Part shown: positions 1-11,500 of the stretch, in pieces
Layout of the letters: the number at the start of each line of letters is the position of its first letter
Numbering within the stretch: the first letter of the stretch is position 1
DNA from: Megaleporinus macrocephalus
Lineage: Eukaryota > Chordata > Actinopteri > Characiformes > Anostomidae
DNA: 64,000 bases
Reading direction: 5' to 3'
NCBI GenBank assembly: GCA_021613375.1
Contig: CM038719.1
Span: forward strand, 5,379,390-5,443,389
Notes under the pieces: model-generated
What the model was told of the DNA's origin: nothing
Database searches by the model: none
What the model saw: only the letters and a program-made list of their open reading frames with translations
Program-made: the position numbers and the translations under genes

Positions 1-1802
1 TATTAAAGAGCAATAGTTAATATATAAGATAAAAATAAGACAGGTGTCTTAACATTTTATTGCTTAAATTGCATATAGTGCAATTTTAAAAGAAAACACC
101 TTAACAATTACTATTATTAAAATGTATTACAGACCTATATATTATAAGTTCACAAGACTGGCTACTGTACAATCATTTACTACGCTGAAGCTTGTCCTAC
201 GTATGCTGAACTTAGTGCAAACATACTGAACTGAATATTCTTGCTGTATTGGATTTAGTGCATTTTAGACTCCAAATTGCTACAAACACCACCTGATATT
301 TAGTTTGTTGATCAAAACGATAATGTGAATGAAGCTCAGGCACTTCTTGTGGTTATGTTCTTAAGCAAAGCTTACATCATTTACGGACATAACTCGTCAT
401 CACACTGACACTTTCTTAACTAGCCATTACATATAACCATAACTAACATACACGCTTTACTAGCCTTCATCTCAACTCACCATCACACTGACTTAATTTC
501 TAAACTAGTCATTACATATAACCATAACTAACATACACGCTTTACTAGACTTCATCTCAACTCACCATCACACTGACTTAATTTCTAAACTAGTCATTAC
601 ATATAACCATAACTAACATACACGCTTTACTAGCCTTCATCTCAACTCACCATCACACTGACTTACTTTCTAAACTAGTCATTACATATAACCATAACTA
701 ACATACACGCTTTACTAGCCTTCATCTCAACTCACCATCACACTGACTTACTTTCTTAACTAGTCATTACATATAACCATAACTAACATACACACTTTAC
801 TAGCCTTCATCTCAACTCACCATCACACTGACTTACTTTCTTAACTAGTCATTACATATAACCATAACTAACATACACGCTTTACTAGCATCTCAACTCA
901 CCATCACACTGACTTACTTTCTCAACTAGTCATTACATATAACCATAACTAACATACACGCTTTACTAGCCTTCATCTCAACTCACCATCACACTGACTT
1001 ACTTTCTAAACTAGTCATTACATATAACCATAACTAACATACACGCTTTACTAGCCTTCATCTCAACTCACCATCACACTGACTTACTTTCTAAACTAGT
1101 CATTACATATAACCATAACTAACATACACGCTTTACTAGCCTTCATTTCAACTCACCATCACACTGATTTAAGCTACATGTTATTGTTACTGCGTGTTGC
1201 TCCGCGCTGTGGACAGGGCGTGTAGATTGAATTGCTTTCTGCACTGATATCGTGCTCGGCTAGGGGTTACCATTAAAATCAGATTCATTGTCAGTTTGCT
1301 CGGAAAGCTCAGTTGCTTGCTTTCTGAAGTTAGCTTCTTATTTGAATTCCCCGTTCCACCCTAAATGGTGCAGAAGTAACATTCTGGCGCCTATAACTGC
1401 TGCATCATTTAAGTTGGAATGTAGGAAATTTACGTAAAACACTAACTTTAGTTACGTCCTGCTTCAGGTTTAATCAGTAACAGCTCCCTCAGCTAGTTCG
1501 GTTTACAGTAGACTTTGGACTCTGTATGGTTTTCTCTGACCCATCTCTTCTGTTTGCCTCTCCTTATTACATTTTACATTCACTTATTTTCTCTTTCTCT
1601 TTTTTGCAATCCACGCCATCAAATCACGTCTTTTTTGTGTCACCTGGCAACACCGTAAGCGTGCGCTCTGCAACAGTAAAAGCCATTCCGTGCCAAACAG
1701 TGCGCTGTATTTGGTTGTATGGATTAAATAAATCCTTGATGCAAAGAATTTACATTGATGATTTTTTGTTATCGAATTACTCGAGTAATTGTTCCAGCCC
1801 TA
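1..1802 (-). mobile_element. hAT-type non-autonomous DNA transposon, copy 1 (inverted, about 100 bp cut off by window edge)
   Basis: This is the reverse complement of the complete element at 4871-7175, including the unique sequence on both sides of the internal minisatellite. Its outer end, read on the minus strand, begins TAGGGCTGGAACAATTACTC and matches the left terminus of the second copy. The other terminus lies just outside the window. No transposase coding capacity is visible; the short open frames inside are chance. It lies in antiparallel orientation to its sister and upstream of the first visible Ig exon. Confidence 0.8.
395..1170. repeat. 85-bp minisatellite inside hAT copy 1 (about 9 units)
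   Basis: Units of about 85 bp contain CATATAACCATAACTAACAT and recur near 429, 511, 598, 682, 767, 853, 936, 1020 and 1105. Units differ by a few substitutions, and one near 885 has a short deletion. The same unit, reverse complemented, fills hAT copy 2. Confidence 0.9.
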
Positions 1803-2264
1803 ATTTAAAGTCATTTGTTTAACACTTAATATAAAACATCAAATACTGTGTTCTTTTATTGTTTTGAGTTTAATATAGGTCATACAGAGTTCACCAATTG
1901 TGGCACATTATGACTTTGTTCTTTTTAAGTACACATTCATTTCAAATATGATGCCTGTAATACACGCCTGAAAAAAGTTAAGACATGATCATTTTTACTG
2001 CAGTGTTATATCAGCTTTATACAGCAATTAAACACTTGGGTACTTAAGATGCCAACAGATCCAGCTTCAGCTGCACAACCACACAGGGCCTTTGTAATCA
2101 CATTCTGCACTTCATAATACAAAACACTTCCACTAAGAGACTAGTACCTACTCTTTCTGATTACATAACAAGCTATTGCTTAATGCAACAAGACATACTG
2201 CATATTTAATTTTTAGAATTTGGACTAACCGGAATAAACTGATGCCAAAAATATCACTTTGTAG
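1803..2264. other. Intronic sequence before first visible Ig exon
   Basis: AT-rich intron of gene 1. It resembles the sequence upstream of the other Ig exons, with a shared stretch around 'agatgccaacag' and a polypyrimidine/AG acceptor ending at 2264. No separate gene is seen. Confidence 0.5.
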
Positions 2265-2552
2265 TAATTCTACCTGCTCCACGCATCACTCTCAGTCCCA
2301 CCAAAATGGTCCAGTGGGGGGAGAAGGTTGACATCACCTGCTCTGTAGAAACCCAGTTCACAAGTGGATCCTTCACTCTGATACAGAGGTCTGGGTCATT
2401 TAGAGAGACCAAGAGTGGAACCTCCGTCACCTTCAGTTTACCAACAGTGGACTTTGTTCATGAGGGATCTTATTACTGCCAATACCAGACCAGAGTCTCC
2501 AGTCGTGAGTTCAGTTCTCCACAGAGTAGTTCTGTTCAGCTCTCTGTTGTGG
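2265..2552 (+). CDS. Gene 1 Ig exon A1
   Basis: 288-bp phase 1-1 exon (acceptor ...ttgtag, donor gtaaga) encoding one 96-residue Ig domain. Cysteines lie at about residues 26 (DITC) and 72 (YYC), with the E-G-S-Y-Y-C motif of the F strand. The segment GSFTLIQRSG occupies the place of the F-x-L-Y-K motif of LRC/Fc-receptor-type Ig domains. Distinctive: KMVQWGE in the B-strand region and SREF instead of SRDF. Confidence 0.9.
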
Positions 2553-5500
2553 GTAAGACGATTCTTTTCTAGATTTATCATCAATTCTTGGCTAATATTT
2601 TGCAGATATTTTATGTTCCTCTTGTACCTCATCAATCACTTTTTGACCTGTATTAAACAGACTACTTGATGATTTAATTTTAAGAAAAGGTCATAATCTA
2701 AAAGTTATGACAGAATCACATATACTGCTGTCTTAGATCAGTTTTAACAGCACTTAAATGTTTGAGTACTTAAGATGCCAACAGATTTAGTTTTAAATAT
2801 AATTTTTTTATGACATTTCTTAAATTTTTTATTTTTACCAATGTTAGCATGACATACATATTTTAGAAAACACTGAATTTTAGAATTTTGCACTAACCAG
2901 GAAAAAAAACAAAAAAACACCTTATGCCAAAAAAATATTACTTTCCAGTAACTCTACCTGCTCCACGCATCACTCTCAGTCCCACCAATGAGGTCACATG
3001 GGGAGAGAAGGTTGACATCATGTGCTCTGTAGAAACCCAGTTCACAGGTGGCTCCTTCACTCTGATAAAGAGGTCTGGGTCATTTAGAGAGACCAAGAGT
3101 GGAACCTCCGTCACCTTCAGTTTACCGAAAGTGGACTTGGTTCATGAGGGATCTTATTACTGCCAGTACCAGACCAGAGTCTCAAGTCGTGATTTCAGTT
3201 CTCCACAGAGTAACACTGTTCAGCTCTCTGTTGTGGGTAAGACTATTTTTTCTACATTTTTCATCAATTGTTAGCTAATATTTTGCAGATATTTTATGTT
3301 TCTCTTGAGCCTCATCAATCACTGCTGAAGGTATTTTAAATGGACACACTAATGCAGAAGTAATAAATAAAAAAATTGGTTAGTAACAGATTTGGATGCT
3401 CCCTTTTTTCTTCCAACTTAAATGACAGGAGCCCAGCTGCTCTGAACTCTTTCATAAACAAGTGCTTAAAATTATTTTAATTTTTATAATTTTCTTGGAA
3501 TTTATAACTACTTGCAATGTGTGTTTACACACAGAGGAAATTGACGTCTGCATTCAACCTGTCTATACAGTAATTCACACACATACACACCTAGTGAACA
3601 CACACTATAGGGGGCATGGAGCACACTTGCCCGGAGTGGTGGGCAGCCCTATCCACAGCTTCCGGGGAGCAGTTAAGAGTTCAGGAACTTTGCTCAAGGG
3701 CACTTTAGTCATGTCCTGTCGGTTCAGGGGATCAAAATAGCACCCTTAAGGTTGTAAGGCAGGTTTCCTAACCTTCAGCCCATAACTGCACCCAACATGA
3801 AAAGACCCTGGTCTCTACACCTCCTCCTCACAGATCATGAAGAGCGACAATAGATACCAATGTTAGCATGACATACATATTTTAGAGATCATTGAATTTT
3901 AGAATTTGTTCAAACTGGAATAAAAAAACCCACCTTATGCCAAAAAATATCACTTTGCAGTAATTCTACCTGCTCCACGCATCACTCTCAGTCCCACCAA
4001 TGAGGTCACCTGGGGAGAAAAGGTTGACATCACCTGCTCTGTAGAAACCCAGTTCACAGGTGGATCCTTCACTCTGATAAAGAGGTCTGGTTCAGTTAGG
4101 GAGACCAAGAGTGGAACCTCCGTCACCTTCAGTTTACCAAACGTGGACTTTGTTCATGAGGGATCTTATTACTGCCAGTACCAGACCAGAGTCTCCAGTC
4201 GTGATTTCAGTTCTCCACAGAGTAGCTCTGTTCAGCTCTCTGTTGTGGGTAAGACAATTGTTTTTAGATTTATCATCAATTCTTGGCTAATATTTTGCAG
4301 ATATTTTATGTTCCTCTTGTACCTCATCAATCGCTGCTGAAGGTATATTAATTGTGCCCACTAATGCAGAGGTATTAAACTTAAACTAAAAGTAGCATAA
4401 AATCTTTTGCTTACAAAACGTCTGGATAAACACATTAACATGCATGAATGACAACAACGGTTATATTCAAAGGCCTAACAATTAATTATTTGCCCTGATT
4501 AGCAACAAAACATAAGACACATGAAATTTATTTTGATAAACTGATTTAAATGTCCTTTTATTTAATAAATCTTTAAAATTTAATTCCACCACCTCCCTGT
4601 AACCTCTGTTTGACATTAAACAAAGTATTTAATGATTTAGATTATGACCTTTTCTTAAAATCAAGTTATGACAGAATCACATTTTCTGCTGTCTTAGATC
4701 AGTTTAAAAAAAAAACTTAAATGTTTGAATACTCAAGATGCCAACAGATTCAGTTTTAATAGTGAATGTTTTAAGTTTTTGCCATTCTTTAGCCACACAA
4801 GACCTTTGTTGTCACATTTTCCACTAAAATACTAGTGACCTCATTCTCCAATAACTCATGCTATTGTAATTAGGGTTGAAACGATTCCTTGAGGAATTTG
4901 AGTAACTCGATTACAAAAAATCATCAACGCAAATTCTTTGCCTCGAAGATTCGTTTAACTCATACAACCATATACAGCGCTCTGTTTCGCACGGGTGACA
5001 TTTACTGTTGCACAGTGCACGCTTACGGTGTTGCTAATGACACGAAGAAGACGTTATTTGATGGCGCGGATTGCAAAATAGAGAAAGAGAGAGAGAGAAT
5101 AAGGAGAGATGAACAGAAAGGACGGGTCAGAGAAAACCATACACAGTGTCTACTGTAAAACCGAATAAGCAGAGGGAGCCGTTACTGAGCGCCAACCTGA
5201 AGAAAGACGTGGCTGAAGTTAGCTTCTTGTGTAAATTCCGCCTTTCCACCTTAAATGATGCAGCAGTTACAGACCCCGGAATGTAACTTCTATACCATTT
5301 AAGGTGGAATGGGGAATTCAAATAAGAAGCAAACTTGAGAAAGCAAGCAACTGAGCTTTCCAAGCAAACTGATAGCGAGTCTAAGTTTTACGGTAACCCC
5401 TAGCCGAGCACCACATCAGAGTTTCAGCACGTCCAGTCCACAGAGCAGAGCGACACACAGAACGATAACATTTAACTTAAATCGGTGTGAAGGTGAGTTG

Positions 5501-8500
5501 AGATGAAGGCTAGTAAAGCGTGTATGTTAGTTATGGTTATATGTAATGACTAGTTAAGAAAGTGAGTCAGTGTGAAGGTGAGTTGAGATGAAGGCTAGTA
5601 AAGCGTGTATGTTAGTTATGGTTATATGTAATGACTAGTTAAGAAGGTAAGTCAGTGTGATGGTGAGTTGAGATGAAGGCTAGTAAAGCGTGTATGTTAG
5701 TTATGGTTATATGTAATGACAAGTTAAGAAAGTAAGTCAGTGTGATGGTGAGTTGAGATGAAGGCTAGTAAAGCGTGTATGTTAGTTATGGTTATATGTA
5801 ATGACTAGTTAAGAAGGTAAGTCAGTGTGATGGTGAGTTGAGATGAAGGCTAGTAAAGCGTGTATGTTAGTTATGGTTATATGTAATGACTAGTTAAGAA
5901 AGTAAGTCAGTGTGATGGTGAGTTGAGATGAAGGCTAGTAAAGCGTGTATGTTAGATATGGTTATATGTAATGACTAGTTAAGAAAGTAAGTCAGTGTGA
6001 TGGTGAGTTGAGATGAAGGCTAGTAAAGCGTGTATGTTAGTTATGGTTATATGTAATGACTAGTTGAGAAAGTAAGTCAGTGTGATGGTGAGTTGAGATG
6101 AAGGCTAGTAAAGCGTGTATGTTAGTTATGGTTATATGTAATGAATAGTTAAGAAAGTAAGTCAGTGTGATGGTGAGCTGAGATGAAGGCTAGTAAAGCG
6201 TGTATGTTAGTTATGGTTATATGTAATGGCTAGTTAAGAACGCAAGTCTGTGTGATGGTGAGTTGAGATGAAGGCTAGTAAAGCGTGTATGTTAGTTATG
6301 GTTATATGTAATGAATAGTTAAGAAAGTAAGTCAGTGTGATGGTGAGTTGAGATGAAGGCTAGTAAAGCGTGTATGTTAGTTATGGTTATATGTAATGGC
6401 TAGTTAAGAACGCAAGTCTGTGTGATGGTGAGTTGAGATGAAGGCTAGTAAAGCGTGTATGTTAGTTATGGTTATATGTAATGAATAGTTAAGAAAGTAA
6501 GTCAGTGTGATGGTGAGCTGAGATGAAGGCTAGTAAAGCGTGTATGTTAGTTATGGTTATATGTAATGGCTAGTTAAGAACGCAAGTCTGTGTGATAGCG
6601 AGTTTTGTCCGTAAATGATCTAATCTTTGCTTAAGAACATAACCACAAAAAATAAAAGCCTGAACTTTCACTTTACCGTTTTGATTATAGTTACAAACAA
6701 ATGCACCCTCACAAGAACATACACCTCTCACACATACTTTCCCCTCCCAGTAATGCATAAAATACACAGTAAACTAAATATCAGGTGGTGTTCGTAGCAA
6801 TTTGGAGCCTAAAATGCACCAAATCCTGTACAGCGAGATTATTCAGTTTAGTTTGTTTGCACTAAGTGGGTCAGCAAGTGTAAGATAAGCTTCTGCATAG
6901 TAAATTAGTGTACAGTAGTCAGTCTTGTGAACTTACAGTATGATATATAGGTCTAGTAATAAATTTCAATAATAGTAATTATTAAAATGTTTTCTTTTAA
7001 ACTGTATTATATGCAATTTAAGCTTTATTTAAGTTAAGAAACCTGTCTTATTTTATCTTATATATTTACTATTCCTTTTTTATTTAAAAAATATATATTT
7101 TATCCGATAACTCGATTAATCGATGGAAAAACTCAGAGTATTTGATTACTAAAATAATCGATAACTTCAGCCCTAATTGTAATGCATGCAGAATACTTCT
7201 TGATGTCAAATGTTAAAATTTACGCTGTTAACAAATTTGGATGATCCTTTTCTTCTTCCGCCTGAGCAGCCCTATCCACAGTACCCACTTGCTCGCACTT
7301 CCTGTCATGTCCTGTCGGTTCAGAGGATCAAAATAGCAACCTTACGGTCACAAGGCTGGTTTCCTAACTTCCAGTCCGTAACTGCCCCAAAGATGGAAAG
7401 ACCCTGGTCTCTATACCTTTTCCTCACTGACCCTTAACACCAGACCCCTCAGGGTTGTGTGCTCAGTCCTCACTTGTACACCCATGGCTGCACAGCCAGA
7501 CACAGCTCTATTGTCATGACCAAATTAATAGAGGACAATGATTGTGGGCCTGATCTCCAGTAACAACAAGATGGCCAACAGAGAGGAGATTAACTTCCTG
7601 ACATAGTGGTGTCAGGAAAATAACCTTTCTCTATAGAAGCTGAAGGGTGGAGAAAGTGCACCCCTCATCACCATCAACAGGGTCACAGCAGAAAGGGTCA
7701 GCAGCTTTAAGATCCTTGTTTTTTTTACATCACAGAAATTTTCACACTGACTGAAAACAGCACACAGGTGGTAAAGAAGGAACAAAAGCTCCTCAGACAG
7801 CAGAGGCGGTTTGGCATGAACACCTGCATTCTTAGAACACTGCATAAACCTGTATTATAGAGAGTATTTTAACAAGATCTATCAGTGCCAGGTACGGAAA
7901 CTGCACTGCTGTCGAGCTGAAAGCTCTGCAGAGGGTGGTGCAGACAACCCATTACATCACCCAGGTTCAGCTTGCAAACCTCTGCTGCCACAGAAAATAC
8001 AGAAGGATGCTAAAGGGCTTCACCCACCCAAGCCACAGTCGAACAGACAGCTGCTAAGCAGCAAGAAGCACAGAAGCACAGAAGCTCAGAACCACCCAGT
8101 TCTGAGACAGCTTCTTCCCCTAGGCCACCAGGCTGCTGAGCAGCCAATAGTATTGTAGTACTGGTCAAGGAGACAGTCACTACACCTCCAACTGAAATGA
8201 TCATAACGATAATCTCCACAGACTATTGGCTTGCTTAGAGCATCACAATATATCGAATTATAACTTGTGCATCATATGTACCATATCATTAGGTTCTTGC
8301 CAATACACAGCTCTACCTATAGGGTTTTCAATGCTAAGGTTTCTTTTCAATGTTACCATACTGAACAAACAAGTTAACAGTTGCAGGTTGTGTCTCAAAC
8401 TTTCTGTTTAGTTTGCACTTTTTGTTTCTCATGACATTTCTTAAATTTTGTTGTTGTTCAATACATATCATAGAGATCACTGAATTTCAGAGTTTGGACT

Positions 8501-11500
8501 AACCGTAAAAACTGACAAAAAATATCACTTTGCAGTAATTCTACCTGCTCCACGCATCACTCTAAGACCCACCAATGAGGTCACATGGGGAGAGAAGGTT
8601 GACATCACCTGCTCTGTAGAAACACAGTTCACAGGGGGATCCTTCACTCTGATAAAGAGGTCTGGGTCATTTAGAGAGACCAAGAGTGGAACCTCCGTCA
8701 CCTTCAGTTTACCAAAAGTGAACTTTGTTCATGAGGGAGCTTATCACTGCCAGTACCAGACCAGAGTCTCCAATCGTGATTTCAGTTCTCCACAGAGTAG
8801 TTCTGTTCAGCTCTCTGTTGTGGGTAAGAGAATTATTTTCTAGATTCATCATCAATTCTTAGCTAATATTTAGCAGAACCTTCATGTATATCTTGTACCT
8901 CATCACTCGCTGCTGAAGGTATTTTAATTGCACCCACTAATGCAGAGGTATTAAACTAAAACTTACAAAGTAGCATAAAATCTCTTACAATGAATCGCAA
9001 CTACAGTTACCTTCAAAGGCTCAACAATGAATTATTAGCACTGATTAGTGACAAAAAATAAAACATAAAAATTATTTTGATAAACTGTTTTTGAATGTCC
9101 TTTTATCTAACGAGCATTTTAAATTGAAATCCCCCACCTCCCTGTAAACTCTGTTCTATTTAAGTTATGACAGAACCACATTTATTGCTGTCTTAGATCA
9201 GTTTTCACCAAAACTTAAATGTTTGAGTACTTAAGATGCCAACAGATTCAGTTTTAATAGTGAATGTTGAAAGGTTTTGCCATTCTTCAGCCACACAAGA
9301 CCTTTGTTGTCACATTTTTCTACTAAGAGACTAGAGACCACATTCTCTGATTACTTATCATGCTGTTGTAATGCATACACAGTACTTCTTGATGTCGAAT
9401 GTTGAAATTTAGGCTAGTAACAGATTTGGATGGCACTTTACTTTTTCCACTTTAAATGCCTGAAGCTGGCTGTTCTGACCTCTATCATATACAAGTGCTT
9501 AGAATTATTATTTTCATTATTTTTTTGGAATCAAGAACTATTTGCAATTTGTGCACACAGAGGAATTTGATGTCTGCATTCAACCTTTCTATGCAGTAAT
9601 TCACACACATACACCCCCACACACTTGCTCGGACTGGTGGGCAGCCCTATCCATGGCTTCAGGGGAACAGACTTTACTGTTTAATGTGCATTTTTTGTAT
9701 CTAATATTTTTAATGACATTTCTTGAATTTTGTATTTTGAGTTCTGCTAATGTAAAATATGTAAAATAACATACACATTTCGGAAACATTAATTTTAGAA
9801 GTTGGACTAACCGTAAAAAAAAACAAAACAAAAACACTTATGCCAAAAAATATTACTTTCCAGTAACTCTACCTGCTCCACGCATCTCTCTCAGTACCAC
9901 CAAAGTGGTCCAGTGGGGAGAGAAGGTTGACATCACCTGCTCTGTAGAAACCCAGTTCACAGGTGGATCCTTCACTCTGATAAAGAGGTCTGGGTCATTT
10001 ACACAGACCAGAAGTGGAACCTCCGTCACCTTCAGTTTACCAAACGTGGACTTTGTTCATGAGGGGTCTTATTACTGCCAGTACCAGACCAGAGTCTCCA
10101 GTCGTGATTTCAGTTCTCCACAGAGTAGCTCTGCTCAGTTCTCTGTTGTGGGTAAGACAATTTTTTGGCTAATATTTTTATGTTCCTCTTGTACCTCATC
10201 AATCGCTGCTGAAGGTATTTCGATTGTACCCACTAATGCAGAGGTATTAAACTAAAACATGCAAAGTTGCATCAAAACATTAACAAGCAAGCACAGCAAA
10301 ACCAGTTACCCATAAATGGCTTAACGAATAATTATTAGCACTGATTAGTAACAAAAAACAACATTAAATTTATTTTGATAAACTGTTTTTGAAAATTCTT
10401 TTATCTAATGAGCATTTTAAATTTAAATCCTCCAACCTCCCTGTAAACTCTGTTTGACCTGTATTAAACAAAGTATTTGATGATTTAGATTATGACCTTT
10501 TCTTAAAATTAAAGGTTATGACAGAATCACATTTACTGCTGTCTCAGATCAGTTTTTAACAGCATGCCAAATGCCAACAGATTCAGTTTTAATAGTGAAT
10601 GTTGAAAGGTTTTGCCATTCTTCAGCCACACAAGACTTTTGTTGTCACATTTTTCTACAAAGAGACTAGTGACCACATTCTCTGATTACTCATCATGCTG
10701 TTGTAATGCATACACAGTACTTCTTGATGTCGAATGTTGAAATTTAGGTTAGTAACAAAATTGGATGTTTAATGTTGGTAACAGATTTGGATAGTCCTTT
10801 TCCTCTTCCACCTAAAATGACTTTGCTCTGACCTCTATCATAAAGTGCTTAAAAAATAATATTTTGGAATTTAGAACTATTTGCAATGTGTGTTTGCACA
10901 GAAGGATGCAAGGATTCAACCCATCTATGAAGTACACATACACACCTAGAGAACACACACACTACAGGGGGCAGTAAGCACACTTGCCTGTAGAGGTGGG
11001 CAACCATATCCACAGCTTCCGGGGAGCAGTTAGGGGTTTAGGTACCTTGCTCAAGGGTACTTCAGTCATCTCCTGCTGGTTCAGAGGATCAAAATAGCAC
11101 CCTTATGGTCACAAGGCTAGTTTCCTAACCTCCAGCCCATAACTGCCCCCAAGATGAAAAGACCCTAGTCTCTACATCTCCTACTCACTGACCCTTAACA
11201 CCAGATCCCTTCAAGTCCAGGATGATGCTAAAGGGCTGCACCCACCGAAGCCACTGTCTGTTCTCACAGCTGCCGAGCAACAAGTGGCACGGAAGCATAA
11301 AGTCCAGAACCAGCTAGTTCTGGGACAGCTTCTTCCCCTAGGCCATCAGGCTGCTGAACATCCAATAGCATTGTAGTATTTGACAAGGAACCAGTCACCA
11401 CACATCTGACCGGAATAATCATCACAATCATCTGCATAGACAATTGGCTTGCTTAGAGCATTGCAATACACTGAATTTTAACTTCTGCATCATGATATAC

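Noticed and set aside
429..1170. Possible CRISPR-like array (85-bp units)
   Set aside because: Whole unit is repeated without distinct spacers, in a eukaryotic transposon; it is a minisatellite.
1526..1822. 98-codon frame
   Set aside because: It lies in the noncoding end of a hAT element, and the second copy does not preserve it.
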